From JBJXHB01 sp046160725 (lineage in GTDB: Bacteria > Pseudomonadota > Gammaproteobacteria > Burkholderiales > Burkholderiaceae_C): a stretch of 8,473 bases of DNA. The stretch is taken from NCBI GenBank assembly GCA_046160725.1, contig JBJXHB010000308.1, forward strand, positions 1-8,473. Direction: 5' to 3'. Shown here piece after piece: positions 1-5,777 of this stretch (position 1 is its first letter; each line of letters starts with the position of its first letter). Made by a program: the position numbers and the translations under genes. The notes under the pieces were generated by a model. The model made no database searches and had not been told where the DNA came from. It saw only the letters and a list, made by a program, of their open reading frames with translations.

Positions 1-262
1 CCACGTGCATCACCATCTGTTTCCATGCGTGCATCTGAAAGTCACGCAGCAGGACCTTGCTGACGGCTCCTGCCAGCTCCATTTCAAGCACGGAGGCGTG
101 GAAGGTTTCCTTCTTGAGCGCGAAGTACAGCGCGTTGTGATCAAGTTCGATCATCCGCGGTTCACCTGCGCCATAAACGATGCCCGGTACCTTGCCAGCG
201 ATGCGCAGGCGGCGGCTCGCTCCGGTCCCCTGCAGACTGCGCTCGAAAGCGACGAATTTCAT
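1..262 (-). CDS. rplY: 50S ribosomal protein L25 / Ctc family, 5' part only
   Basis: This is the N-terminal 87 residues of a large-subunit ribosomal protein that binds 5S rRNA; the rest lies beyond the left edge. The ATG is at 262-260, preceded by GGAG at 272-269 with a 6-nt spacer. The visible protein starts MKFVAFERSLQGTGASRRLR, followed by the L25 wording KVPGIVYG at residues 23-30 and LLRDFQMHAWKQMVMHV at residues 71-87, which matches the family's LLRD-x-QMHP-like segment. Because the gene is cut, the short single-domain form cannot be told from the longer CTC form with an added C-terminal domain; betaproteobacteria usually have the long form. It lies downstream of prs on the same strand, the usual order, with pth expected next outside the window. 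Confidence 0.93.
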   Translation of the reverse strand, partial: MKFVAFERSLQGTGASRRLRIAGKVPGIVYGAGEPRMIELDHNALYFALKKETFHASVLEMELAGAVSKVLLRDFQMHAWKQMVMHV

Positions 263-272
263 GGTTCACTCC
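263..272 (-). promoter_or_regulatory. Shine-Dalgarno site of rplY
   Basis: GGAG at 272-269 on the minus strand sits 6 nt before the rplY ATG. It supports that start and lies just below the last of four stem-loops in the prs-rplY spacer. Confidence 0.75.
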
Positions 273-278
273 ATGTGC

Positions 279-378
279 GGCACCCGCGACCAGGTGCCTT
301 GAGGTTGAAGGCGGCCGTTGCCGGCCGCCGCGAACATGGGCCGACGGCCCATCCAGGATCGGGCTGCAGGGCAGCCCG
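279..378 (-). other. Cluster of four consecutive stem-loops in the prs-rplY spacer
   Basis: Between the prs stop and the rplY start there are four non-overlapping perfect inverted repeats. In transcript order they are: 378-360 (7-bp stem, 5-nt loop), 352-336 (7-bp stem, 3-nt loop), 329-310 (8-bp all-G/C stem closed by GCAA, a GNRA-type tetraloop, in the RNA) and 298-279 (6-bp stem, 8-nt loop). None is followed by a run of T, so none looks like a standard intrinsic terminator. They could protect the 3' end of prs mRNA, mark a processing point, or form a leader that affects L25 translation. High G+C makes short palindromes common, so function is inferred only. Confidence 0.6.
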
Positions 379-390
379 CAAAAGACGTCC

Positions 391-1350
391 TCAGAAGTTG
401 CTGTTCTGCTCCGAGAACAACGAGGTCACCGACTCACCGTCGGAGATGCGACGAATGGTCTCGGCGAACAGGAAGGCCACCGACAGCTGCCGGATCTTCT
501 TGCAAGCCTTGGCATCGGCGCGCAGCGGCAGCGTGTCGGTGATCACCACCTCGTCCAGCTTGCTGCTGGCGATGCGCTCGACGGCAGGCCCGGAGAACAC
601 CGGGTGGGTGCAATAGGCATAGACGCTGCGCGCGCCACGCTCCTTGAGAACCTCGGCCGCCTTAACCAGGGTGCCGGCGGTGTCGATCATGTCGTCCATG
701 ATCACGCAGTTGCGGCCTTCGATCTCGCCAATGACATGCATCACTTCGGACACATTGGCGGTCGGGCGGCGCTTGTCGATGATCGCCAGGTCGCAGCCCA
801 GCTGCTTGGCCAGTGCCCGAGCACGGACCACTCCGCCGACATCTGGCGACACCACGATCAGGTCCATGTGCCGCTGGGCCTTGAGGTCGGAAAGCAGGAC
901 CGGGCTGGCGTAGATGTTGTCGACCGGTATGTCGAAGAAGCCCTGGATCTGGTCGGCATGCAGGTCCATCGTGAGCACGCGCTCGACGCCGACGGTCTCC
1001 AGCAGGTTGGCCACCACCTTGGCGCTGATCGACACCCGGGTGGAGCGCGGCCGGCGGTCCTGACGGGCATAGCCGAAGTACGGCATCACGGCGGTGATGC
1101 GACGCGCGCTGGCACGCTTCATCGCATCGACCATGATCATCAGTTCCATCAGGTTTTCGTTCGTCGGCGCCCCGGTGGGCTGCACGATGAAGACATCCCG
1201 CGCGCGGACGTTCTGCTGGATCTCGACATCCACCTCGCCGTCTGAGAAGCGCGCGACCTTGGCCCGCCCGAGCTCGACGCCCAGGTGGCGACCGATCTCG
1301 CGTGCCAGGGCCGGGTTGGCATTGCCGGTGAACAACACGGTGTTGAACAT
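391..1350 (-). CDS. prs: Ribose-phosphate pyrophosphokinase (PRPP synthetase)
   Basis: This cytosolic enzyme transfers pyrophosphate from ATP to ribose 5-phosphate, making PRPP for purine, pyrimidine, histidine, tryptophan and NAD synthesis. The product is 319 residues, close to the 315 of E. coli. Visible landmarks are FSDGEV at 35-40, the Mg/ATP-site segment DLHADQIQGFFDIPVDN at 129-145, the KRR of the catalytic loop at 193-195, and the PRPP-binding loop VIMDDMIDTAGTL at 216-228. The frame stays open far upstream through the tRNA gene, but homology begins at MFNTVLFTGN, and GGAG at 1365-1362 lies 11 nt before that ATG, so 1350 is the chosen start. It follows tRNA-Gln by 62 nt and precedes rplY, with no clear promoter of its own. 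Confidence 0.97.
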   Translation of the reverse strand: MFNTVLFTGNANPALAREIGRHLGVELGRAKVARFSDGEVDVEIQQNVRARDVFIVQPTGAPTNENLMELMIMVDAMKRASARRITAVMPYFGYARQDRRPRSTRVSISAKVVANLLETVGVERVLTMDLHADQIQGFFDIPVDNIYASPVLLSDLKAQRHMDLIVVSPDVGGVVRARALAKQLGCDLAIIDKRRPTANVSEVMHVIGEIEGRNCVIMDDMIDTAGTLVKAAEVLKERGARSVYAYCTHPVFSGPAVERIASSKLDEVVITDTLPLRADAKACKKIRQLSVAFLFAETIRRISDGESVTSLFSEQNSNF

Positions 1351-1412
1351 CGTGGCTCGCGCTCCGGATCGATCAGGTGCAGGCTGCAAGGCGTGTGCCG
1401 CTGGATGGGTTC

Positions 1413-1489
1413 TGGCAGGGGAGGAAGGACTCGAACCCTCGCATGTCGGAATCAAAATCCGATGCCTTAACCAACTTGGCGACTCCCCT
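1413..1489 (-). tRNA. tRNA-Gln, anticodon UUG
   Basis: A complete 77-nt cloverleaf can be folded by hand. The 7-bp acceptor stem starts AGGGGAG and ends CTCCCCT, followed by discriminator G and an encoded CCA. The D arm has a GCC/GGC stem, the anticodon stem is TCGGA/TCCGA with loop TTTTGAT, and the T arm is GAGGG/CCTTC around TTCGAGT. The anticodon TTG is at 1455-1453 and reads CAA (and CAG by wobble). The gene sits between ispE and prs on the same strand with 76- and 62-nt spacers and no obvious own promoter, so it is probably cut out of a longer transcript. The same position is known in other proteobacteria. Confidence 0.97.
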
Positions 1490-1565
1490 ACACAGGCCGC
1501 CGGCTTGCGCCATCGGCCCTCAACTCCCGGCTGCTGCCCGAAGACGCAACCGCTCGAAGAACGCT

Positions 1566-2453
1566 TCAGTCTGCCCAGGCACCCAGAGGGTGGCTGTCCA
1601 GACTCCGACACATGCGGCCCACCCAATGCAGCGGAAGCTCGTCCGCCGCCCATGTCGCCGAGGGTTGGCTGCCTGTACCGGCCCTGGCGAACACCGCGCT
1701 GCCCGAACCCGACATCCGGCTGTTGCCGAAGCGGGCCTCAAGCCACCGCCCAACCTGGGCCACTGCAGGGCAGTGGTCTTCGGCCGCTGGTTGCAGATCG
1801 TTGCGGCCGAAGCCATCAACCATCCCGCCGGGCGAGGTGCTCACAAGGAAGTCGGCGATTATATGCGGCGGCGCATCACGGCGCAGCATGGGGCTGCCGA
1901 AGATCGCCGCGGTGGCGATGCCCTGGGGCGGCTTGACCACGGCCAGCCACTCGACCGGCAGTTCCAACGGCGTCAGTTGCTCGCCGATACCTTGGACAAA
2001 GGCATGACGGCCGCCCAGAAAGAACGGGATGTCGGCGCCCAACGGCAATGCCAGGGCCATCAGACGCTCACGCCGCCAGTGCAGACCCCATAGGCGGTTC
2101 AGCGCCAGCAGCGTGGTGGCCGCGTCGGAGCTGCCGCCGCCCAAACCGGCGCCCCAGGGCACCTGCTTGTCGACCTGGATGTCCGCGCCCAGCGTACAGC
2201 CGCTGGCCGCCTGCAGCGCACGGGCCGCGCGCAGGATCAGGTCGTCGGGCGGCAACGGCGGCCCGATGTCGTGGCGACGCAACTGTCCGTCGATGCGGCG
2301 CTCGATGTGGAGCCGGTCGCACCAATCGATCAGCTGGAACACCGATTGAAGCAGGTGGTAGCCGTCCGGACGGCGGCCGACGACATGGAGAAAGCGGTTG
2401 ACCTTGGCCGGCGCAGGCAGGTCCCAGAGGGCTTGGACGACTGCGGTGGGCAT
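1566..2453 (-). CDS. ispE: 4-diphosphocytidyl-2-C-methyl-D-erythritol kinase
   Basis: This GHMP-family kinase phosphorylates CDP-methylerythritol with ATP in the MEP pathway to isoprenoid precursors. The 295-residue product compares with 283 in E. coli. The N-terminus PAPAKVN (13-19) carries the expected active-site lysine K17. The glycine-rich ATP loop PWGAGLGGGSSDAA is at 99-112, LGADIPFFL at 138-146 supplies the catalytic aspartate D141, and the C-terminal GHMP motif RMSGSGSAVFA is at 246-256. The start at 2453 is the only reasonable ATG ahead of the conserved region. It lacks a visible Shine-Dalgarno sequence but lies 15 nt after the lolB stop, so translational coupling is likely. IspE is usually essential where the MEP pathway is the sole route. 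Confidence 0.96.
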   Translation of the reverse strand: MPTAVVQALWDLPAPAKVNRFLHVVGRRPDGYHLLQSVFQLIDWCDRLHIERRIDGQLRRHDIGPPLPPDDLILRAARALQAASGCTLGADIQVDKQVPWGAGLGGGSSDAATTLLALNRLWGLHWRRERLMALALPLGADIPFFLGGRHAFVQGIGEQLTPLELPVEWLAVVKPPQGIATAAIFGSPMLRRDAPPHIIADFLVSTSPGGMVDGFGRNDLQPAAEDHCPAVAQVGRWLEARFGNSRMSGSGSAVFARAGTGSQPSATWAADELPLHWVGRMCRSLDSHPLGAWAD

Positions 2454-2468
2454 GGCGGGGCGGCGCAG

Positions 2469-2993
2469 TCAACGCTCCAGGCGCACCCGCAGCGTGACCA
2501 TGGGTGGTGCGCTGCGTCGGGCTGTGATGAGCCCCTGGTCGGTGAATCCGGACAGGTCGATCGACCAGCCGAGCTGGGTGAACCCACGCCGTCCCTCGGG
2601 CGCGGCATCGACGGCGGCACCCGGCCAAGGCCGCCCACGCAGCCAGTCGAAGAGCGCCGCCATGGGGATGGCCTCGCCCAGGGCCTCCTGTCCCAGCGCG
2701 GCCAGCGAGTTGTAGTGCCGCGTGCCATGACCATCGGTCATGGTGGCCCGCCCGTCGACCCAGGTCGCCTCGGCAACGGCTGTGCCGATCGGGGTGGTGA
2801 GCAACAAGCGCCCTGCTTGCGCGTCGCCGCTCAGATCGAAACCGGCCGACTGGCGCTGCGGCGGGTCGCTGTCGACCTGGACCGATAGCCGGCCACCAAG
2901 CCGAGCGCTGTCACTGGCGGCTGGTGGCATGGACGTGCAGGCGACCAGGGCCAACGCCGCCGCCGCCGCCGCCGCGGCCAGGCGCCAAGGCAT
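2469..2993 (-). CDS. lolB: Outer-membrane lipoprotein receptor LolB
   Basis: LolB takes lipoproteins from the periplasmic carrier LolA and inserts them into the inner leaflet of the outer membrane. The 174-residue precursor begins with a lipoprotein signal peptide: R4, a hydrophobic stretch with eight alanines at 6-13, then lipobox LVAC at 16-19 with C19 as the lipidated residue. The mature part carries LolB-like wording: LGGRLSVQV near 35, LLTTPIGTAVAEATW in the first half and LFDWLRGRPWPG in the second. It is shorter than the 207-residue E. coli protein but normal for betaproteobacteria as I recall them. The frame is open upstream across the TPR gene, but the signal peptide fixes this start. 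The ATG lies 2 nt after the TPR stop, implying coupling. Position before ispE supports the call. Confidence 0.88.
   Translation of the reverse strand: MPWRLAAAAAAAALALVACTSMPPAASDSARLGGRLSVQVDSDPPQRQSAGFDLSGDAQAGRLLLTTPIGTAVAEATWVDGRATMTDGHGTRHYNSLAALGQEALGEAIPMAALFDWLRGRPWPGAAVDAAPEGRRGFTQLGWSIDLSGFTDQGLITARRSAPPMVTLRVRLER
2955..2975 (-). repeat. Seven-copy GCG trinucleotide tract in the lolB signal peptide
   Basis: Codons 7-13 of lolB are seven identical GCG alanine codons; codon 6 is GCC, giving eight alanines. Copy-number change by whole triplets would only lengthen or shorten the hydrophobic core of the signal peptide without breaking the frame. Confidence 0.85.
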
Positions 2994-2995
2994 CG

Positions 2996-4741
2996 TCAGA
3001 GCCCGACCTTGAGCCGGGCCAAGGTCTCCTTCAGGACCTCGTTGGCCGCATCGCGCAGACGGGCATCGGCCCAGATGCGGCGCGCCTCGTCCTGCTGGCC
3101 ACTGACCCACAGCACCTCGCCCAGGTGGGCGGCGATCTCGGTGTCCGGCCGGGCCGAGTAGGCCAGGCGCAGCTGCGCCACCGCCTCCGCCAGATTGCCC
3201 ATCCGGTACTCGACCCATCCCAGGCTGTCGATGATGAAGGGGTCGCCCGGCGCCAGCTCCAGGGCGCGCTGGATCAGGCTGCGCGCCTCGGGCAGCCGAA
3301 GGCGCCGATCGGCCAATGAGTAGCCCAGGGCGTTGTGGGCATGGGCATGGTCGGGTTTGAGCTCGATCACCCGACGCAGCAGGCGCTCCATCTCCGCCAT
3401 GCGATCGAGCTTTTCCTCCGTCATCGCCTGCTCGTACAGCAGGTCGGTGTCGTCGGGAAACCGCAAACTGGCCGCCTTGAAGACCTCGATGGCCTGGGCA
3501 TGCTGGCGCATTTCTCGCAGCAACTGGGCCTCGGCGATCAGCTTGGCGCGGGCGTCGTCTGGGCTGCGTTCTGGCGTGCTCCTGATCAGGCGCCGGGCTG
3601 GTTCCACCTGACCCTGCCGCGCAAGCAACGTTGCGCGTCGCACCTGAACCTCCAGCGCGCGTTGCGCATCGTCGACGGCGGCAAGCCAGCGCTCCGCGGC
3701 GGGCAGATCGCCCCGCATCTCGGCGGCCTGCGCCAGCAGCAAGCGGGCCTGGGTCGGGTCCGGCGGCTCGCCTGCAGAACCCGACTCCGCTGCGACGGCC
3801 AATGACAGGTACCTTTGCAGCGCGGCCTCGGCTTGCTCGGGCTGGCGCATCTCCACGCGCAAGGCGCCCAGGCTCAACCAGGGCACAGCCTGGCCCGGCT
3901 GTTGGGTTGTGACGACTTCCAGCTCGCGTGCCGCATCGCCGAAGCGCTGCGCCTGGATCAAGGTCCGCACATAGGACATGCGCAGTTCCCAGCCGGCATG
4001 CGGTCGCCGCAGATGCGAGGTGACGAGCGACTCCGCGTCGCGCAGGCTGGGCATCAGGTCCAGCGCCAGCAAGACCGGCCCGGGCGCGTCGGGGTCGTCC
4101 AGCTGGGCCTGACGCGCCAGCTCCAATGCCCGTGCCGGGTCCGAGGCTGTCAGCCATTGCCGGCCCATGGCCACGCGTACCGCCGTGCGGGTGGCCGACG
4201 CGTCGCGATAGGGCGTCAGCACCTGGTCCAGCGTGCGGGCCGCCTGTTGCCGGTCCGACAGCCGCTGCATCATGCGCGGTAGGGCCGCGATCAGCCCCGG
4301 GCGGTCGGTCGCAGGCACGGCAGCCAACCAGGCCGACAGCGGCGCCGCCACTTCGGCGCCGCGGCCCAGCGCCAGCAGGATCTGGGCCTCGAAGCGCATC
4401 GCGTCGAGATGGGCCGGCTGCGCGCGGCGCCAGGCCTGCGCTGCGGCCAACGCCTGCTCGCCGGCGCGGGACTGCAAGGCAATCTCCACCGCGCGTTGGT
4501 ACAGCTGCGCATCGCCGCTGCGCCGGGCGGCGTCCAGCATCATCTCGTAGGCGCTGCCGGCCTCGCCGGCCTGGGCTTGCATCTCGCCAATCAGCAGATG
4601 GAAGAACAGCGGCGCATCGAGCCTTGAATTGACGACCGGGCCCTCGCGGCCGTCCTGCGTCTGAGCGGAGGCCATCGGCGCGGCGAGCGCCAGAGCCAGC
4701 GCCATCAGCAGGTGTCGTGCGCCACGTGTGGCTGCGGCCAT
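2996..4741 (-). CDS. Exported TPR-repeat protein, LbcA-like by position and length
   Basis: The 581-residue protein starts with a Sec-type signal peptide: basic residues R6-R9, a hydrophobic core, and a likely cleavage after MASA near residue 26. The rest is helical repeats of TPR type, clearest at 433-560, where the conserved segments NALGYSLAD (470-478), DPFIIDSLGW (500-509) and HLGEVLW (539-545) lie. P. aeruginosa LbcA, a TPR outer-membrane lipoprotein of similar length encoded just before lolB, binds the C-terminal processing protease CtpA and helps degrade cell-wall hydrolases. Gene position and length suggest this is its counterpart. However, I find no cysteine anywhere in the protein, so it cannot be lipid-anchored and is probably soluble in the periplasm. 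The start has TTTGGAG 5 nt upstream and a -10-like box before it. Confidence 0.85.
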   Translation of the reverse strand: MAAATRGARHLLMALALALAAPMASAQTQDGREGPVVNSRLDAPLFFHLLIGEMQAQAGEAGSAYEMMLDAARRSGDAQLYQRAVEIALQSRAGEQALAAAQAWRRAQPAHLDAMRFEAQILLALGRGAEVAAPLSAWLAAVPATDRPGLIAALPRMMQRLSDRQQAARTLDQVLTPYRDASATRTAVRVAMGRQWLTASDPARALELARQAQLDDPDAPGPVLLALDLMPSLRDAESLVTSHLRRPHAGWELRMSYVRTLIQAQRFGDAARELEVVTTQQPGQAVPWLSLGALRVEMRQPEQAEAALQRYLSLAVAAESGSAGEPPDPTQARLLLAQAAEMRGDLPAAERWLAAVDDAQRALEVQVRRATLLARQGQVEPARRLIRSTPERSPDDARAKLIAEAQLLREMRQHAQAIEVFKAASLRFPDDTDLLYEQAMTEEKLDRMAEMERLLRRVIELKPDHAHAHNALGYSLADRRLRLPEARSLIQRALELAPGDPFIIDSLGWVEYRMGNLAEAVAQLRLAYSARPDTEIAAHLGEVLWVSGQQDEARRIWADARLRDAANEVLKETLARLKVGL

Positions 4742-4746
4742 GAATG

Positions 4747-4753
4747 CTCCAAA
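4747..4753 (-). promoter_or_regulatory. Shine-Dalgarno site of the TPR gene
   Basis: TTTGGAG on the minus strand at 4753-4747 ends 5 nt before the ATG at 4741. It is one of the better ribosome binding sites in the window and fixes the start of the cluster's first gene. Confidence 0.75.
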
Positions 4754-4765
4754 GATGCGACGGAG

Positions 4766-4771
4766 ATTCTA
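4766..4771 (-). promoter_or_regulatory. Candidate -10 box for the TPR-lolB-ispE-prs cluster
   Basis: TAGAAT on the minus strand matches the sigma-70 -10 consensus at 5 of 6 positions. A start about 7 nt downstream, near 4759, would give a leader of about 18 nt containing the Shine-Dalgarno site. I see no convincing -35 hexamer at 16-19 nt spacing, so the promoter may be weak or activator-dependent. Confidence 0.4.
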
Positions 4772-4813
4772 GGAGCGCCCCCATCCGCACAGGTTCAGTG
4801 CAAATCGGCTGTC

Positions 4814-4819
4814 GATAAT
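4814..4819 (+). promoter_or_regulatory. Candidate -10 box for mutM, implying a leaderless start
   Basis: GATAAT matches the -10 consensus at 5 of 6 positions. A start 7 nt after its last base falls on 4826, the A of the mutM ATG. There is no convincing Shine-Dalgarno sequence between the box and the ATG, consistent with a leaderless message. The best -35-like match around 4792-4799 is poor. Confidence 0.4.
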
Positions 4820-4825
4820 GGGCCG

Positions 4826-5653
4826 ATGCCCGAGTTGCCCGAGGTCGAGGTCACACGGCGCGGTCTGGCCGCGCCGCTGGCGGGTGCCCGTGTCGTGTCG
4901 GCGCGTCTGGGAAAGGCCTTGCGTTGGCCACTGGGCTGCCCGACAGGCGCGCTGCATGGCCTGGTCGTCGGTGCGCTGACACGCCGCGGCAAGTACATCT
5001 GGATGCCGCTGAACGGCCAGGACCGGCACGGCGGCCTGCTTTGGCATCTGGGCATGTCCGGCTCGCTTGCCCTGTTGGCGGGGCCAGCGCCGCCGCCCGG
5101 GCCGCATGATCACTTCGATCTGGTCACGAGCGTGGGACTGTTGCGGCTGACGGACCCGCGCCGCTTTGGTGCCGTGGTCTGGTCCGACGCATTGGATGAG
5201 CCGCCAGCGTTAGGGCTGCTGGCGCGCCTTGGGGCGGAGCCGTTCGATGCCGGGTTCGACGCCGCTGCATTCCGCGCCGCGCTGAAGCGTCGCCGCTGTT
5301 CGATCAAGACCGCGATCCTGGCCGGCGACATCATCGTGGGCGCCGGCAACATCTACGTCGCCGAGGCGCTGTTCATGGCCGGCATCGACCCGCGTCGGCG
5401 CAGTGACCGCATCAGCCTCGCCCGCTGCGACCGCTTGCTACAGGCACTGCGACAGGTGCTGGCCAATGCCGTGGTGGCCGGTGGCTCCACGCTGCGCGAC
5501 TTTCAGGATGCCCAGGGCCATGCCGGGGCCTACCAGGACCAGGCGCAGGTCTATGGCCGCGAGGGGCAGGCCTGCCTGCGCTGCGGTGGCGCCGTGCGGC
5601 GCATCCTGCAAGGGCAGCGCTCCACGTTCTACTGCCCGGGCTGCCAGACCTGA
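4826..5653 (+). CDS. mutM: Formamidopyrimidine-DNA glycosylase (8-oxoguanine glycosylase / AP lyase)
   Basis: MutM removes 8-oxoguanine opposite cytosine and ring-opened purines, then cuts the backbone by beta,delta-elimination. The 275-residue product begins MPELPEVEV; Pro2, the catalytic nucleophile after Met removal, and Glu3 make this start certain although the frame is open to 4712. Other landmarks are K56 in RRGKY, HLGMSGS at 74-80 with the intercalating Met77, PRRFG at 111-115, GAGNIYVAEALF at 172-183, and a C-terminal zinc finger with C250, C253, C270 and C273 (C-x2-C-x16-C-x2-C) around QRSTFYC. All key residues are present, so it should be active. It is divergent from the TPR gene and the first gene of a plus-strand group with the dynamin-like gene and mutY. 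Confidence 0.97.
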   Translation: MPELPEVEVTRRGLAAPLAGARVVSARLGKALRWPLGCPTGALHGLVVGALTRRGKYIWMPLNGQDRHGGLLWHLGMSGSLALLAGPAPPPGPHDHFDLVTSVGLLRLTDPRRFGAVVWSDALDEPPALGLLARLGAEPFDAGFDAAAFRAALKRRRCSIKTAILAGDIIVGAGNIYVAEALFMAGIDPRRRSDRISLARCDRLLQALRQVLANAVVAGGSTLRDFQDAQGHAGAYQDQAQVYGREGQACLRCGGAVRRILQGQRSTFYCPGCQT

Positions 5654-5777
5654 CGCCGGCTATCGACAGATCGCGGCCAAGTGTGACGTTTGCTTGCATG
5701 AGTCTGCACACCTTGTCAGCAGATGTTTCCGCAGACGGCATGCGGCCGGAGCCCTCGGCTAGCATCAAGAAGCACCT

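Noticed and set aside
604..1245. Open frames on the plus strand opposite prs.
   Set aside because: Antisense to a highly conserved gene, with no motif, ribosome site or plausible composition.
1413..1489. tRNA-Gln as an attachment site for an integrated element.
   Set aside because: Both flanks are ordinary conserved genes; there is no integrase and I see no repeated tRNA 3' end in the window.
391..1653. Extended prs frame running across the tRNA into the end of ispE.
   Set aside because: Homology to PRPP synthetases begins at the ATG at 1350, and the extension would translate a tRNA gene.
2469..4790. lolB frame open upstream through the whole TPR gene, suggesting a 773-residue fusion.
   Set aside because: The upstream part is an out-of-frame reading of the TPR gene, rich in Arg, Gly and Pro; LolB begins with a proper lipoprotein signal peptide at 2993.
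4809..5669. Nine-base inverted repeat CTGTCGATA (4809-4817) and TATCGACAG (5661-5669) flanking mutM.
   Set aside because: Too short and far apart to stand out from chance; no target duplication or transposase suggests a mobile unit.
5682..5700. TGTGAC in the mutM-dynamin gap as half of a CRP-type site.
   Set aside because: The expected second half TCACA at the right spacing is absent.
5654..5777. Possible promoter for the dynamin-like gene (TAGCAT at 5760-5765, TTGTCA at 5713-5718).
   Set aside because: TAGCAT matches only 4 of 6 positions and the two boxes are about 41 nt apart, so they cannot form one sigma-70 promoter.
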